DNA from: Rhizobium brockwellii
Lineage (GTDB): Bacteria; Pseudomonadota; Alphaproteobacteria; Rhizobiales; Rhizobiaceae
DNA length: 64,000 bases
Assembly (NCBI RefSeq): GCF_000769405.2
Contig: NZ_CP053439.1
Location: forward strand, 3,840,001 to 3,904,000
Reading direction: 5' to 3'
Below the pieces are notes generated by a model that was not told the DNA's origin, did no database searches, and saw only the letters and a list, made by a program, of their open reading frames with translations. Made by a program: the position numbers and the translations under genes. This document shows, in pieces, positions 54,813 to 63,261 of this stretch (positions are counted from its first letter, which is position 1; every line of letters starts with the position of its first letter).

Positions 54813-55592
54813 ATGGAGCTGAAGGAAAAGATCGCATTGGTAACAGGCGCCGGTTCGGGCATCGGCAAAGCGGCCGCGTTGCGGCTCGCCGCCGAGGGGG
54901 CAAGGGTGGCCTCACTGAGCCGCACCGCCGACGAGGTCGAAAAGACCTGCGCCGAAATCAAGGCCGCCGGCGGCCAGTCGATCGCGTTGACGGCAGATAC
55001 CAGCGACGAAGCTCAAATGCGGGGCGCCGTCGCGCAACTGGCCGACACCTTCGGCGGTCTCGACATCGTTGTCGCCAATGCTGGGATCAACGGTGTCTGG
55101 GCGCCGATCGACGATCTCAAGCCGGATGAATGGGACAAGACGATCGCCGTCAATCTGCGCGGCACCTATCTGACGCTGCATCTGACGGTTCCGCATCTGA
55201 AGCGCCATGGCGGTTCGATCATCGTCGTCTCTTCGATCAACGGCACCCGTACCTTCACCACACCGGGCGCCACCGCCTACAGCGCAACCAAGGCCGGCCA
55301 GGTCGCCATGGTCCAGCAGCTCGCCCTCGAACTCGGCCGGCACGGCATCCGCGTCAATGCCGTCTGCCCCGGCGAGATCGAGACCAATATCAGAGCCAAT
55401 ACCGACAGCCGCCACCGCGAGGAAACGGAGGTTCCAGTTATCTGGCCTGAGGGCGATATTCCGATTGCTGGCGGCAAGGCAGGCAAGAGCGAGGATGTCG
55501 CCGAAACAATCCTTTTCCTCGCATCCGAGCGCGCCCGACACATCACCGGTACGCCGATCTGGATCGACGGCGGCCAGGGTCTGCTGCGATAG
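54813..55592 (+). CDS. SDR family oxidoreductase
   Basis: A 259-residue short-chain dehydrogenase. TGAGSGIG at about 12-19, VANAGING in place of NNAG, a serine pair in VVSSINGTRTF and catalytic YSATKAG. A loop WPEGDIPIAGGKAGKSEDVA precedes the C-terminus. ATG 54813 has AAAGGAGA seven bases upstream and is preferred to 54789. Substrate unknown. It is convergent with the cyclase gene. Confidence 0.9.
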   Translation: MELKEKIALVTGAGSGIGKAAALRLAAEGARVASLSRTADEVEKTCAEIKAAGGQSIALTADTSDEAQMRGAVAQLADTFGGLDIVVANAGINGVWAPIDDLKPDEWDKTIAVNLRGTYLTLHLTVPHLKRHGGSIIVVSSINGTRTFTTPGATAYSATKAGQVAMVQQLALELGRHGIRVNAVCPGEIETNIRANTDSRHREETEVPVIWPEGDIPIAGGKAGKSEDVAETILFLASERARHITGTPIWIDGGQGLLR

Positions 55593-55609
55593 CCCTTGCA
55601 GTCAGGAAC

Positions 55610-56827
55610 TCAGCCGTTCAGCCGGGCGCTGTCGAGGGTATACAGTTCCTGCGCGCGCTGCACGCCCCGCAACGCATAGCGTCCGACGCAGGCGAGTGCG
55701 GTACGCTGCTGCTCCGGTATCACCGCGGCGAAATCGGAGGAGATCAACAGGTTGAGATCGACGGAACGACACATCGAGGCGATCCGGCTGACCTCGTTGA
55801 CGGCAGGTCCGATGACGGTGAAGTCCAAGCGGTCCTGGCTGCCGATATTGCCGTAGAAGACATCGCCGATATGCAGGCCGATATAGACGTCGGTCGTCGC
55901 CCGGCCGTCGGCCGCACGCGCAGCATTCAGCGTGGTCAGCTTTTCCCGCAGCAACGATTCAGCGCTCAGCGCCGCACGACATGTCTCCGCCGGCACCTCG
56001 CCCTTAAAGATGGCGAGCACACCGTCGCCGATCAGTTTCAGCACGTTGCCGCCGGACTCGTGGACCGCCGTGATCACCGCCTCGCTATAGTCGTTGAGCA
56101 GCGGGATGATCTCCTCCGGCGGCACGCTATCGGAGATCTTGGTGTAGTTCAGCAGATCGGAAAACCAGAGCGCTGCGGAAATCCGTTCCGATTTGCCGCG
56201 GCTGATCTTGCCTTCCATCACCTGGCGCGCGGCGTCCTCGCCGAGATAGACCTCCGCGATGGTGCGGGCGATACGCCCGAGCGCGATGCATTTGATCGCC
56301 AGCCCCAACACCGGCACCAGCTTGCGCAGGATGGCGAGGTCGTGATCGGAAAAGCCCTCAGGATGTTTCGTCGCGAAATGCGAGAAGAAGCAATCCATCT
56401 CGCCGATCGTGCCGGCCTCGGAAAAACGATGCACCATCGCCACGAAATCCGTGTGGCCGGCTTCAGCGATCGTATCGAGCATGGAGAAATCGATCGGATC
56501 GCCGAAGCCGAGACGCCGGCGTATCTCCCGTTCGTTGCGAGACCAAAGATGAAAGAAGGCCGAACGCTGCCAGTTCGACGCCGCCTCCCCCGAGATCGTC
56601 GGACCATATTCGAATTCGGTCTGGACTTCCTCGACGCTATCCCAGCGGAAAGCGCGGCCCTCATGCACCGGATGCAGCGTATCCATCAGCGCCAGACCAC
56701 GGTCGAGCGGCAGGCCGGCATCCCTGCAAGCCGAGCAGAAACCGGTCATCAACTCGGCTTCCGAAGCGCCCTTCAGTCCCTGCTCCGTGATCCAGGCTGC
56801 AATCGTGCTGACGTCGCTGTAATCCAT
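55610..56827 (-). CDS. Class III adenylate cyclase with N-terminal sensor-like domain
   Basis: A 405-residue soluble nucleotide cyclase. Residues about 1-195 form an N-terminal region common in rhizobial cyclases, of unknown ligand. The catalytic domain has metal aspartates D224 (LWFSDLLNYTKISD) and D268 (GGNVLKLIGDGV), adenine-selecting K264 and D335 (RLDFTVIG), and transition-state N344 and R348 in GPAVNEVSR, so it should make cAMP and be active as a homodimer. ATG 56827 has GGTGAG upstream. It lies 65 bp downstream of a LacI regulator on the same strand. Confidence 0.9.
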   Translation of the reverse strand: MDYSDVSTIAAWITEQGLKGASEAELMTGFCSACRDAGLPLDRGLALMDTLHPVHEGRAFRWDSVEEVQTEFEYGPTISGEAASNWQRSAFFHLWSRNEREIRRRLGFGDPIDFSMLDTIAEAGHTDFVAMVHRFSEAGTIGEMDCFFSHFATKHPEGFSDHDLAILRKLVPVLGLAIKCIALGRIARTIAEVYLGEDAARQVMEGKISRGKSERISAALWFSDLLNYTKISDSVPPEEIIPLLNDYSEAVITAVHESGGNVLKLIGDGVLAIFKGEVPAETCRAALSAESLLREKLTTLNAARAADGRATTDVYIGLHIGDVFYGNIGSQDRLDFTVIGPAVNEVSRIASMCRSVDLNLLISSDFAAVIPEQQRTALACVGRYALRGVQRAQELYTLDSARLNG

Positions 56828-56892
56828 GTCGCTCACCTTCACTCGTGTCAAAGCTGTAGCCCGAATTCGGCATCGAAGGAAAGTCAATTGGC

Positions 56893-57918
56893 TCAATCGG
56901 CCGCGGGCATATTGTAGGGCGTGACGATTTCGACTGTTGAAAGCGAGGGCGTAACCGCGCGCGGCAAGGCGGTCGCCCGGCTCATGATAGCCCGGAAGGC
57001 CGAACGCGCATCGGTTCTGAGATCATGATGCAGCACGAAGCCGATCCGACGCGCCGCAAGCAGGGCGCGATTATCGGCATCGAGGTCATGAGCGACGAAA
57101 ACGCGCACGGGACGTTTGGCCATGTCGAAGGCCGCAAGCACCGCCCGGTTACCGCCGCCGATCGAATAGACGGCGTTGATGGCAGGGTCGACAGCAAGCG
57201 CTGCCGCGGCAAGCGTTCCCGTCGCAGCATCGGTGCCGTGGCCCTCGCTGATCTCGGTAATGCCGATATCGGGATAGCGGGCGCGGATGACGCGGCGAAA
57301 GCCGATTTCGCGCTCCTCCTCGCCGCGGAACCGTCCGCTCGACAGCGTTACCAGCACTTTGCCGCCATCACTGCCGAGGAATTCGCCGATCAGATAGGCG
57401 GCAGTCTCTCCCGCTGCCCGGTTGTCGGCGCCGGCATAGGCGATGCGGGCCGAATTCGGCAGATCGGTCACCAGCGTCACGACGGGAATGCCGGCCGCGT
57501 CCGCCCTGGCAACGGCGGCCGCCACCTCGGCGACGTCAGGCGCCTTGAGCACGATACCGTGCGTGCCGCGCAATCGGATGCGATCGAGAAGCTGCACCAG
57601 TTCGGCCGGCTTCATCACCTCGGCAAAATGGAAGCGGCAGCGGAAAACGCCCGGCAGGAAGGTCGCCATCTCCGCCTCGAAGGCGGCCCGCACCGCATCG
57701 CTGAAACGCTGCGGCGTCTCCATGACAATATCGATCGCCAGCATGCGGCCGCTGCCCATCGTCCCGGCCTGCTGCTTCTCCAGCTCCGCGATCGCCGCCT
57801 TCACCCGCATCTCGGTCTGCCGGCGCACGCCGGGTCTGCCATTCAGCACCCGGTCGACGGTGGCGGTGCTGAGCCCGGCCTGGAAGGCGATGTCCTTGAC
57901 GAGAAAGAGGTGTGCCAT
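56893..57918 (-). CDS. LacI family transcriptional regulator
   Basis: A 341-residue regulator. HTH: LVKDIAFQAGLSTATVDRVL then NGRPGVRRQTEMRV. The periplasmic-binding-protein-like domain follows (LAIDIVMETPQRFSDAVRAA, VVTLVTDLPNSARIAYAGAD, VYSIGGGNRAVLAAFDMAKR). It belongs to the group with ribose-type sensor domains. It is divergent from the PhyH-type dioxygenase gene by 95 bp and likely controls that cluster; it could also influence the downstream cyclase gene. Confidence 0.9.
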   Translation of the reverse strand: MAHLFLVKDIAFQAGLSTATVDRVLNGRPGVRRQTEMRVKAAIAELEKQQAGTMGSGRMLAIDIVMETPQRFSDAVRAAFEAEMATFLPGVFRCRFHFAEVMKPAELVQLLDRIRLRGTHGIVLKAPDVAEVAAAVARADAAGIPVVTLVTDLPNSARIAYAGADNRAAGETAAYLIGEFLGSDGGKVLVTLSSGRFRGEEEREIGFRRVIRARYPDIGITEISEGHGTDAATGTLAAAALAVDPAINAVYSIGGGNRAVLAAFDMAKRPVRVFVAHDLDADNRALLAARRIGFVLHHDLRTDARSAFRAIMSRATALPRAVTPSLSTVEIVTPYNMPAAD

Positions 57919-58013
57919 GCGATCGGCCTGATGGTTTTTTGATGGATTCCTGATCTATATCACCCGGCGTCGCGGCGTATAGTGCCCCCATTGGAAAGAG
58001 GGAGGAGCCCGCC

Positions 58014-59201
58014 ATGAAAACCGACAACCAGCAGAAACTGCGCGCCGACCGCGTCTGGCTGAGCGAAGACGCCTGCGATCTCGATGAGTTTCGCGCCCTT
58101 GCGGAAAAGACCACCGTGCTTGCCGATTACCCCTCGGCGTCCGCGGTCGAAAAAAACGTGCTGATCTATGACAGCCGCAAGGTGATGACGGCGGCCGCAA
58201 CGCCGGAAGGCCGACGTGCCGTGTTGGCGGAAATCTGCGAGGCCTTCGGCGAAGGCCCTGGTGTCGTCGTGTTCAAGCGCGCTTACGAAGACACCAGCAT
58301 CATCGACCGCGCCAGCACGATCTTCGATGCGATCATCGAGGAACAACACCGCACCTCGACCGGCGGTGGCGACCACTTCGCCAAACCTGGCGCCAACGAC
58401 CGCATCTGGAACTCGCTGGAAAAACATTGCCTCGCCGATCCGGCAAATTTCGCCGAATATTACGGCAACACCATCATCGCTCTGGCAAGTGAAGCCTGGC
58501 TCGGCCCGAGCTACCAGATGACGGCGCAGGTCAACCGCGTCAATCCGGGCGGCTCGGCGCAGTCGGCACATCGCGACTACCATCTCGGCTTTCAGTCCTC
58601 AAAGGTGATCGAGCAGTTCCCGGCGCATGTGCATCGGCTCTCGCCGGTGCTGACATTGCAGGGTGCGGTCGCCCATTGCGATATGCCGCTCGAAAGCGGC
58701 CCGACACTCTTCCTGCCGCACAGCCAGACCTATGTGCCGGGCTATCTCGCGCTGAAACGGCAGGAGTTCCGGGATTATTTCGAGACCAACCATGTCCAGT
58801 TGCCGCTCGAAAAAGGCGACGTCGTCTTCTTCAATCCCGCCCTCTTCCACGCCGCCGGCACCAACCGCTCGGTCGACATCAAGCGCGTCGCCAACCTCCT
58901 GCAGGTCTCCTCCGCCTTCGGCCGGGCAATGGAAACCGTCAACCGCGAGAGGATGAGCGCCAGGCTGTTTCCCGCTTTGAAGACCTTGCAGGGCAGGCTC
59001 TCGCCTGACGAAATCGCCAACTCCGTCGCCGCCTGCGCCGAGGGCTACTCCTTCCCGACCAATCTCGACCGCGACCCGCCACTTGGCGGACTGGCGCCGA
59101 AAACACAGGCGCAGCTGATGCACGAGGCGCTGAAGGAAGGCTGGAGCGATGAAGCCTTTACGGCAGCACTTGCCGAGCAGGCGCAGAAGAAGTTGAGCTG
59201 A
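58014..59201 (+). CDS. Phytanoyl-CoA dioxygenase (PhyH) family protein
   Basis: A 395-residue Fe(II)/2-oxoglutarate dioxygenase of the PhyH fold. The facial triad is H186-x-D188 in SAHRDYHLG and H279 in ALFHAAGTNRS, with R285 placed to bind 2-oxoglutarate. GSAQSAHRDYH and LESGPTLFLPHSQTY are typical of the family. Members hydroxylate very varied small molecules, so no substrate is assigned. GGGAGGAG precedes the ATG. It is first in a row with an SDR and an SMP-30 lactonase and divergent from a LacI regulator. Confidence 0.88.
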   Translation: MKTDNQQKLRADRVWLSEDACDLDEFRALAEKTTVLADYPSASAVEKNVLIYDSRKVMTAAATPEGRRAVLAEICEAFGEGPGVVVFKRAYEDTSIIDRASTIFDAIIEEQHRTSTGGGDHFAKPGANDRIWNSLEKHCLADPANFAEYYGNTIIALASEAWLGPSYQMTAQVNRVNPGGSAQSAHRDYHLGFQSSKVIEQFPAHVHRLSPVLTLQGAVAHCDMPLESGPTLFLPHSQTYVPGYLALKRQEFRDYFETNHVQLPLEKGDVVFFNPALFHAAGTNRSVDIKRVANLLQVSSAFGRAMETVNRERMSARLFPALKTLQGRLSPDEIANSVAACAEGYSFPTNLDRDPPLGGLAPKTQAQLMHEALKEGWSDEAFTAALAEQAQKKLS

Positions 59202-59240
59202 TTTGGAAGCTCGAACCTCTGGCGTCCACTGACATAAAGG

Positions 59241-59260
59241 CCTCCCGCACCCGCGGGAGG
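59241..59260 (+). terminator. Hairpin after the PhyH-type gene
   Basis: CCTCCCGC (59241-59248) and GCGGGAGG (59253-59260) form a perfect 8-bp stem with a 4-base loop, 32 bases before the SDR start. No T-run; more likely an intercistronic hairpin than a full terminator. Confidence 0.55.
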
Positions 59261-59292
59261 TCATTCGTACATCATCACAATGGAGGAACCAC

Positions 59293-60114
59293 ATGAGCAC
59301 AGAGCACGGCCGCCTCGACGGCAAGATCGCCATCGTCACCGGCGGCACGCAAGGATTGGGCGCGACCATCGCCCGCCTCTTCGCCGAACGCGGCGCCGAA
59401 GGCATCGTTATCTGCGGCCGCAACGAAGCCAAGGGCAAGGCAAAGGCGGCGGAGATTTCGGTCGCGACCGGCGCCAGGATCGTCTACGTCAAAGCCGACC
59501 TCGGCAAGGTCGAGGAAGCACAGCATGTCGTGCGCGCCTGCGACGAGACCTTCGGCCGTGTCGACGCCTTGGTCAATGCCGCCGCCATCACCGATCGCGG
59601 CACCATCCTCGACACCAGCCCTGAGCTCTTCGACGCCATGTTCGCCGTCAATGTGCGTGCGCCGTTTTTCCTGATGCAGGAGGCAGTGAAGGTCATGCGC
59701 CGCGAAAACATCGAGGGTACGATCGTCAATATCGGCTCGATGTCGGCCAAAGCTGGCCAGCCCTTCATCGCCGCCTATTGTGCCTCCAAGGGCGCGCTGG
59801 AAACGCTGACGAAGAACACAGCCTACGCGCTCCTGCGCAACCGCATCCGCGTCAACGGTCTGAACATCGGCTGGATGGCCTCCGAGGGCGAGGACCGGAT
59901 CCAGCGCGAATATCACGATGCCCCCGCCGACTGGCTGGAGAAGGCGGCGGCAAGCCAGCCCTTCGGCCGCCTCGTCGATCCGCACGAGGTGGCGCGCGCC
60001 TGCGCTTACCTGTCATCGTCCGAATCCGGCCTGATGACCGGCTCGGTCATCTGCTTCGACCAGTCGATCTGGGGCGCTTATGACGGCTCGCCGCATCCGG
60101 TCGCGGCCCTCTAG
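59293..60114 (+). CDS. SDR family oxidoreductase
   Basis: A 273-residue short-chain dehydrogenase. TGGTQGLG at about 17-24, VNAAAITD in place of NNAG, a serine in NIGSMSAKAG, catalytic YCASKGA. The C-terminus has a long lid (SEGEDRIQREYHDAPADWLE) and ends SVICFDQSIWGAYD. GGAGG lies upstream of the ATG. Its TAG stop lies at the edge of the palindromic element. Together with the PhyH and SMP-30 genes it suggests sequential oxidation of a polyol or sugar-like compound. Confidence 0.9.
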   Translation: MSTEHGRLDGKIAIVTGGTQGLGATIARLFAERGAEGIVICGRNEAKGKAKAAEISVATGARIVYVKADLGKVEEAQHVVRACDETFGRVDALVNAAAITDRGTILDTSPELFDAMFAVNVRAPFFLMQEAVKVMRRENIEGTIVNIGSMSAKAGQPFIAAYCASKGALETLTKNTAYALLRNRIRVNGLNIGWMASEGEDRIQREYHDAPADWLEKAAASQPFGRLVDPHEVARACAYLSSSESGLMTGSVICFDQSIWGAYDGSPHPVAAL

Positions 60115-60382
60115 AGCCTTTCCTGGTCAGCTTGAAGCATTCTGCCGAAGCAGGTTTTCGTTAGGGCAGAGGCGATTGGCGACGGGCATACCTCTTGGTA
60201 CGTCCGAGCCGATCGCCTCTGATCCTGGCGCAAAGATGCCCGGCCCTTCGGGTTGGCTGAAACGGGCCGCCTGATCGACCGGCCGGCTTGGCCGTAGAGC
60301 TTGGCCACGACGCGCGCCGGCCGGTCGACCATCCGACTCCGTTTGAGCCAACAGAATGCTTCAAGTTGACCAGGAAAGGCTC
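60114..60382. repeat. Long palindromic intergenic element, copy 2 (269 bp)
   Basis: Terminal arms 60114-60144 and 60352-60382 are 31-bp inverted repeats with one mismatch (begin GAGCCTTTCCTGG). The inner palindrome is less perfect than in copy 1 (25338-25555). The left end abuts CTAG, which carries the SDR stop codon. It is 51 bp longer than copy 1, almost all from one insertion at 60281-60330. Confidence 0.9.
60275..60330. mobile_element. Nested palindromic insertion with direct repeat
   Basis: Relative to copy 1, bases 60281-60330 are extra. They are flanked by direct repeats TCGACC (60275-60280 and 60325-60330). GACCGGCCGGC (60277-60287) and GCCGGCCGGTC (60316-60326) are perfect 11-bp inverted repeats. 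It looks like a miniature element that inserted with a 6-bp duplication, or a palindromic slippage product. Confidence 0.6.
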
Positions 60383-60479
60383 TACGAAACCGGAGTCCGG
60401 CATTTCCATCGCCGGGCTCTGGCACCTCCAGCTTTTTGCCGCTAGGAAAAGAACGGCAGCATTCAGGGAGGAAACTGGC

Positions 60480-61391
60480 ATGGGCGACAATCCGATTTAT
60501 GAGATCCGCGACGAACGCTTCGGTGCAATGGTCATCGGCAGCGCCGGCCTTGAGGAGCTTTATTCCGGCTGCCGCTGGACGGAAGGCCCGGTCTGGTTTT
60601 CCGACCTGAACTGTCTCCTCTGGAGCGATATCCCGAATGAACGCATGATGCGCTGGACACCGGACGGTACCGTCTCCGTCTTCCGCTCGCCCTCCAACTA
60701 CGTCAACGGCAACACCCGCGACCGGCAGGGCCGGTTGGTCTCTTGCGAACATGGCGGCCGCCGCGTCACCCGCACCGAGACGGACGGCACCATCACCGTT
60801 CTCGCCGACAGCTACCAGGGCAAGCGGCTGAACTCGCCGAACGACGTCGTCGTGCACTCAGACGGCGGGGTCTGGTTCACTGATCCGACCTACGGCATCC
60901 TGTCGGATTACGAGGGCCACAAGGCCGAGCCCGAGCAGCCGACGCGCAATGTCTATCGGGTCGATCCGGCAAGCGGCGCGATCGACGCCGTCGTCGAAGA
61001 TTTCATCCAGCCGAACGGCCTTGCCTTCTCGCCCGATGAGACGAAGCTCTACATTGCCGATTCCGGCTCCGCAAAACATGAAGTGCCGCGCCATATCCGC
61101 GTTTTCGACGTCACCGACGGCAAGGCGCTTGCCAACAGCCGCTACTTCTGCAGCCTCGATGTCGGCCATCCCGACGGCTTCCGTTTCGATGTCGCCGGCA
61201 ATCTCTGGACGAGTGCCTCCGACGGCGTGCACTGCTTTTCGCCCGACGGAACGCTGCTCGGCAAGATCAGGGTGCCGCAGACGGTGTCCAACCTCACCTT
61301 CGGCGGCCTCAAGAAAAACCGGCTCTTCATCACCGCGACGCGTTCGGTCTATTCGATCTATATCAAGACGACCGGCGCACAATATCCATAG
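60480..61391 (+). CDS. SMP-30/gluconolactonase family protein
   Basis: A 303-residue six-bladed beta-propeller lactonase. The metal-site glutamate is in CRWTEGPVWFSD; further signature segments are YVNGNTRDRQGRLVSCEHGG, RLNSPNDVVVHSDGGVWFTD and FIQPNGLAFSPDETKLYIAD. It hydrolyses sugar lactones, giving the free acid after a dehydrogenase. ATG 60480 has GGGAGG upstream; the longer open frame to 60288 would translate the repeat and is rejected. It converges on the ThuA gene. Confidence 0.92.
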   Translation: MGDNPIYEIRDERFGAMVIGSAGLEELYSGCRWTEGPVWFSDLNCLLWSDIPNERMMRWTPDGTVSVFRSPSNYVNGNTRDRQGRLVSCEHGGRRVTRTETDGTITVLADSYQGKRLNSPNDVVVHSDGGVWFTDPTYGILSDYEGHKAEPEQPTRNVYRVDPASGAIDAVVEDFIQPNGLAFSPDETKLYIADSGSAKHEVPRHIRVFDVTDGKALANSRYFCSLDVGHPDGFRFDVAGNLWTSASDGVHCFSPDGTLLGKIRVPQTVSNLTFGGLKKNRLFITATRSVYSIYIKTTGAQYP

Positions 61392-61392
61392 A

Positions 61393-62142
61393 TCAGGCCT
61401 TCGCCTTGTCGGGGCGGCCGTGCAGCGGCTCGGCCCGATGCCAGTTTTCCAGGATGCGGCCATCGGTGTGTTTCTGCCGCGCCCAGCGGATGCCGTTCGA
61501 GATCACCTTTTGCACGATCTTGTCGTGATAGATCGGGTAGGTCTCGTGGCCGGGGCTGAAGAAGAAGATGCGGCCGCGCCCACGCTGGAAGGTGCAGCCG
61601 CTGCGGAACACTTCGCCGCCGGAATACCAGGAAATGAACACCAGCTCATCCGGCTGCGGAATGTCGAAGGGCTCGCCATACATTTCCGAGGCATTGACCT
61701 CGAAATAGGGCGGCAGCCCCTCGGCGATCGGATGCGAGGGATTGACCACCCAGACGCGCTCCAAGTCGCCTTCCGGCGTCTCGCGCCAGGAAAGGTTGGC
61801 ATTGGTCCCCATCAGCCGGCGGAAGAGTTTGGAATGATGGCCAGAATGCAGGACCAGCAGGCCCATGCCCTTCAGCACGCGCTGCTGCACGCGGTCGATC
61901 AGCCCGTCGCTGACCTCTTCATGCGCCATATGCCCCCACCAGAGCAGCACGTCGGTGTCATCGAGCACGGAATCCGGCAGTCCTTCATCCGGATCGTCTA
62001 GCGTACCGCGGCGGACCTCGAAATCGGGGTGGGCGATACCGGCAGCGATCGCTCCGTCGATACGATCAGGATAGATATCCTGAACTTCCTTGTGGACCTG
62101 CTCGTGGCGTCCTTCGTTCCAGATCGTGACCTTGATTGTCAT
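61393..62142 (-). CDS. ThuA domain protein
   Basis: A 249-residue ThuA-like protein with a class I glutamine-amidotransferase-like fold. Visible features: VTIWNEGRHEQVHKEVQDIY, TDVLLWWGHMAHEEVSDGLI, LLVLHSGHHSKLFRRLMG and FFFSPGHETYPIYHDKIVQK. ThuA is tied to disaccharide use in rhizobia and other members sit in sugar keto-derivative clusters; the reaction is unsettled. It overlaps the upstream ATPase gene by 4 bp, so it is in the transporter operon. Convergent with the SMP-30 gene, one base apart. Confidence 0.88.
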   Translation of the reverse strand: MTIKVTIWNEGRHEQVHKEVQDIYPDRIDGAIAAGIAHPDFEVRRGTLDDPDEGLPDSVLDDTDVLLWWGHMAHEEVSDGLIDRVQQRVLKGMGLLVLHSGHHSKLFRRLMGTNANLSWRETPEGDLERVWVVNPSHPIAEGLPPYFEVNASEMYGEPFDIPQPDELVFISWYSGGEVFRSGCTFQRGRGRIFFFSPGHETYPIYHDKIVQKVISNGIRWARQKHTDGRILENWHRAEPLHGRPDKAKA

Positions 62143-63242
62143 GTCATTCCTCGATGTGTTTCAAGCTGTGCCGAACGGATTACCCGGCCGGCGGAATCAA
62201 ACAGATGGCAACCGGCGCGCTCGGCAGTCAGCGACACGCGATCGCCGGGGCGAATGGTCATGTCGCCTTCCGTGCGTACGACGATCGGCTGCTGCTGCGA
62301 ACCGACTGTCAGATAGGTCTCCACGCCCAAACGCTCGACGATGACGACCTCGGCCGAAAAATCACCCTGCCCTTGGGGTGCGAGCTTCAGATGTTCCGGC
62401 CGAATGCCGAGTTTCGCCTCGCCCTGCTGCACGGCGCCATTGGCGTCTGAAAGGTCGATGGAAAGGCCGAGCGGACTTTCCAGATGCACCTTGCCGGCAT
62501 CCCGGCGCGTCGCCGTCATCGGCAGCACGTTCATCTTTGGCGAGCCGATGAAGGTTGCGACAAATTCATTGTCCGGCTGATGGTAGAGATCCATCGGCGC
62601 GCCCTGTTGAGCGACGAGGCCCTTGTTCAGCACGACGATGCGGTCTGCCATCGTCATCGCTTCGACCTGGTCGTGCGTGACATACACTACTGTCGCCTTC
62701 AACTCGCGGTGCAGGCGCTGCAACTCGGCGCGCATCTGCACGCGCAGCGCCGAATCGAGGTTCGACAGCGGCTCGTCGAACAGGATCAGCGCCGGTTTCT
62801 TGATGATGGCGCGGCCGATCGCCACGCGCTGGCGCTGGCCGCCGGAGAGGGCGGCCGGGCGGCGGTCGAGGTAGTCGGTGAGCTGCAGGATCTCGGCGAC
62901 ACCTTCCACCTGTCGGCGGATCTCCGCCTCGGGCACCTTCTTCAGGCTGAGCGAGAAGCCGATATTTTCGGCAACGCTCATATGCGGATAGAGCGCATAG
63001 GACTGGAACACCATGGCGATGCCACGTTTGTCGGGCGGCACGTCGTTGATGCGCTTGCCGTTGAGGATGAGGTCGCCGTCATCGATGCCTTCGAGGCCGG
63101 CGATCATGCGCAGCAGCGTGGACTTGCCGCAGCCGGACGGGCCGACGAAGACCGCGAATTCGCCGTCTTCCACCGTGATGTCGACGCCCTTGATGACCTC
63201 GAGCGCGCCGTAGAACTTGCGAACGTTTCTGAGATTGATCAT
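62139..63242 (-). CDS. Sugar ABC transporter ATP-binding protein (UgpC/MalK type)
   Basis: A 367-residue ATPase. Walker [11 protein letters not shown]-loop [11 protein letters not shown], signature [15 protein letters not shown], Walker [13 protein letters not shown] and H-loop [10 protein letters not shown], then a C-terminal MalK-like regulatory domain with the IRPEHLKLAP segment. Distinct from smoK (31492-32490) but of the same class. Overlaps ThuA by 4 bp and is 19 bp from the permease gene. Confidence 0.92.
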   Translation of the reverse strand: MINLRNVRKFYGALEVIKGVDITVEDGEFAVFVGPSGCGKSTLLRMIAGLEGIDDGDLILNGKRINDVPPDKRGIAMVFQSYALYPHMSVAENIGFSLSLKKVPEAEIRRQVEGVAEILQLTDYLDRRPAALSGGQRQRVAIGRAIIKKPALILFDEPLSNLDSALRVQMRAELQRLHRELKATVVYVTHDQVEAMTMADRIVVLNKGLVAQQGAPMDLYHQPDNEFVATFIGSPKMNVLPMTATRRDAGKVHLESPLGLSIDLSDANGAVQQGEAKLGIRPEHLKLAPQGQGDFSAEVVIVERLGVETYLTVGSQQQPIVVRTEGDMTIRPGDRVSLTAERAGCHLFDSAGRVIRSAQLETHRGMT

Positions 63243-63261
63243 CTGTTTCTCTTTCTTGATC

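Noticed and set aside
60288..60479. N-terminal extension of the SMP-30 gene
   Set aside because: The extra 64 codons translate the palindromic element; ATG 60480 has a strong ribosome site and gives the normal family length.
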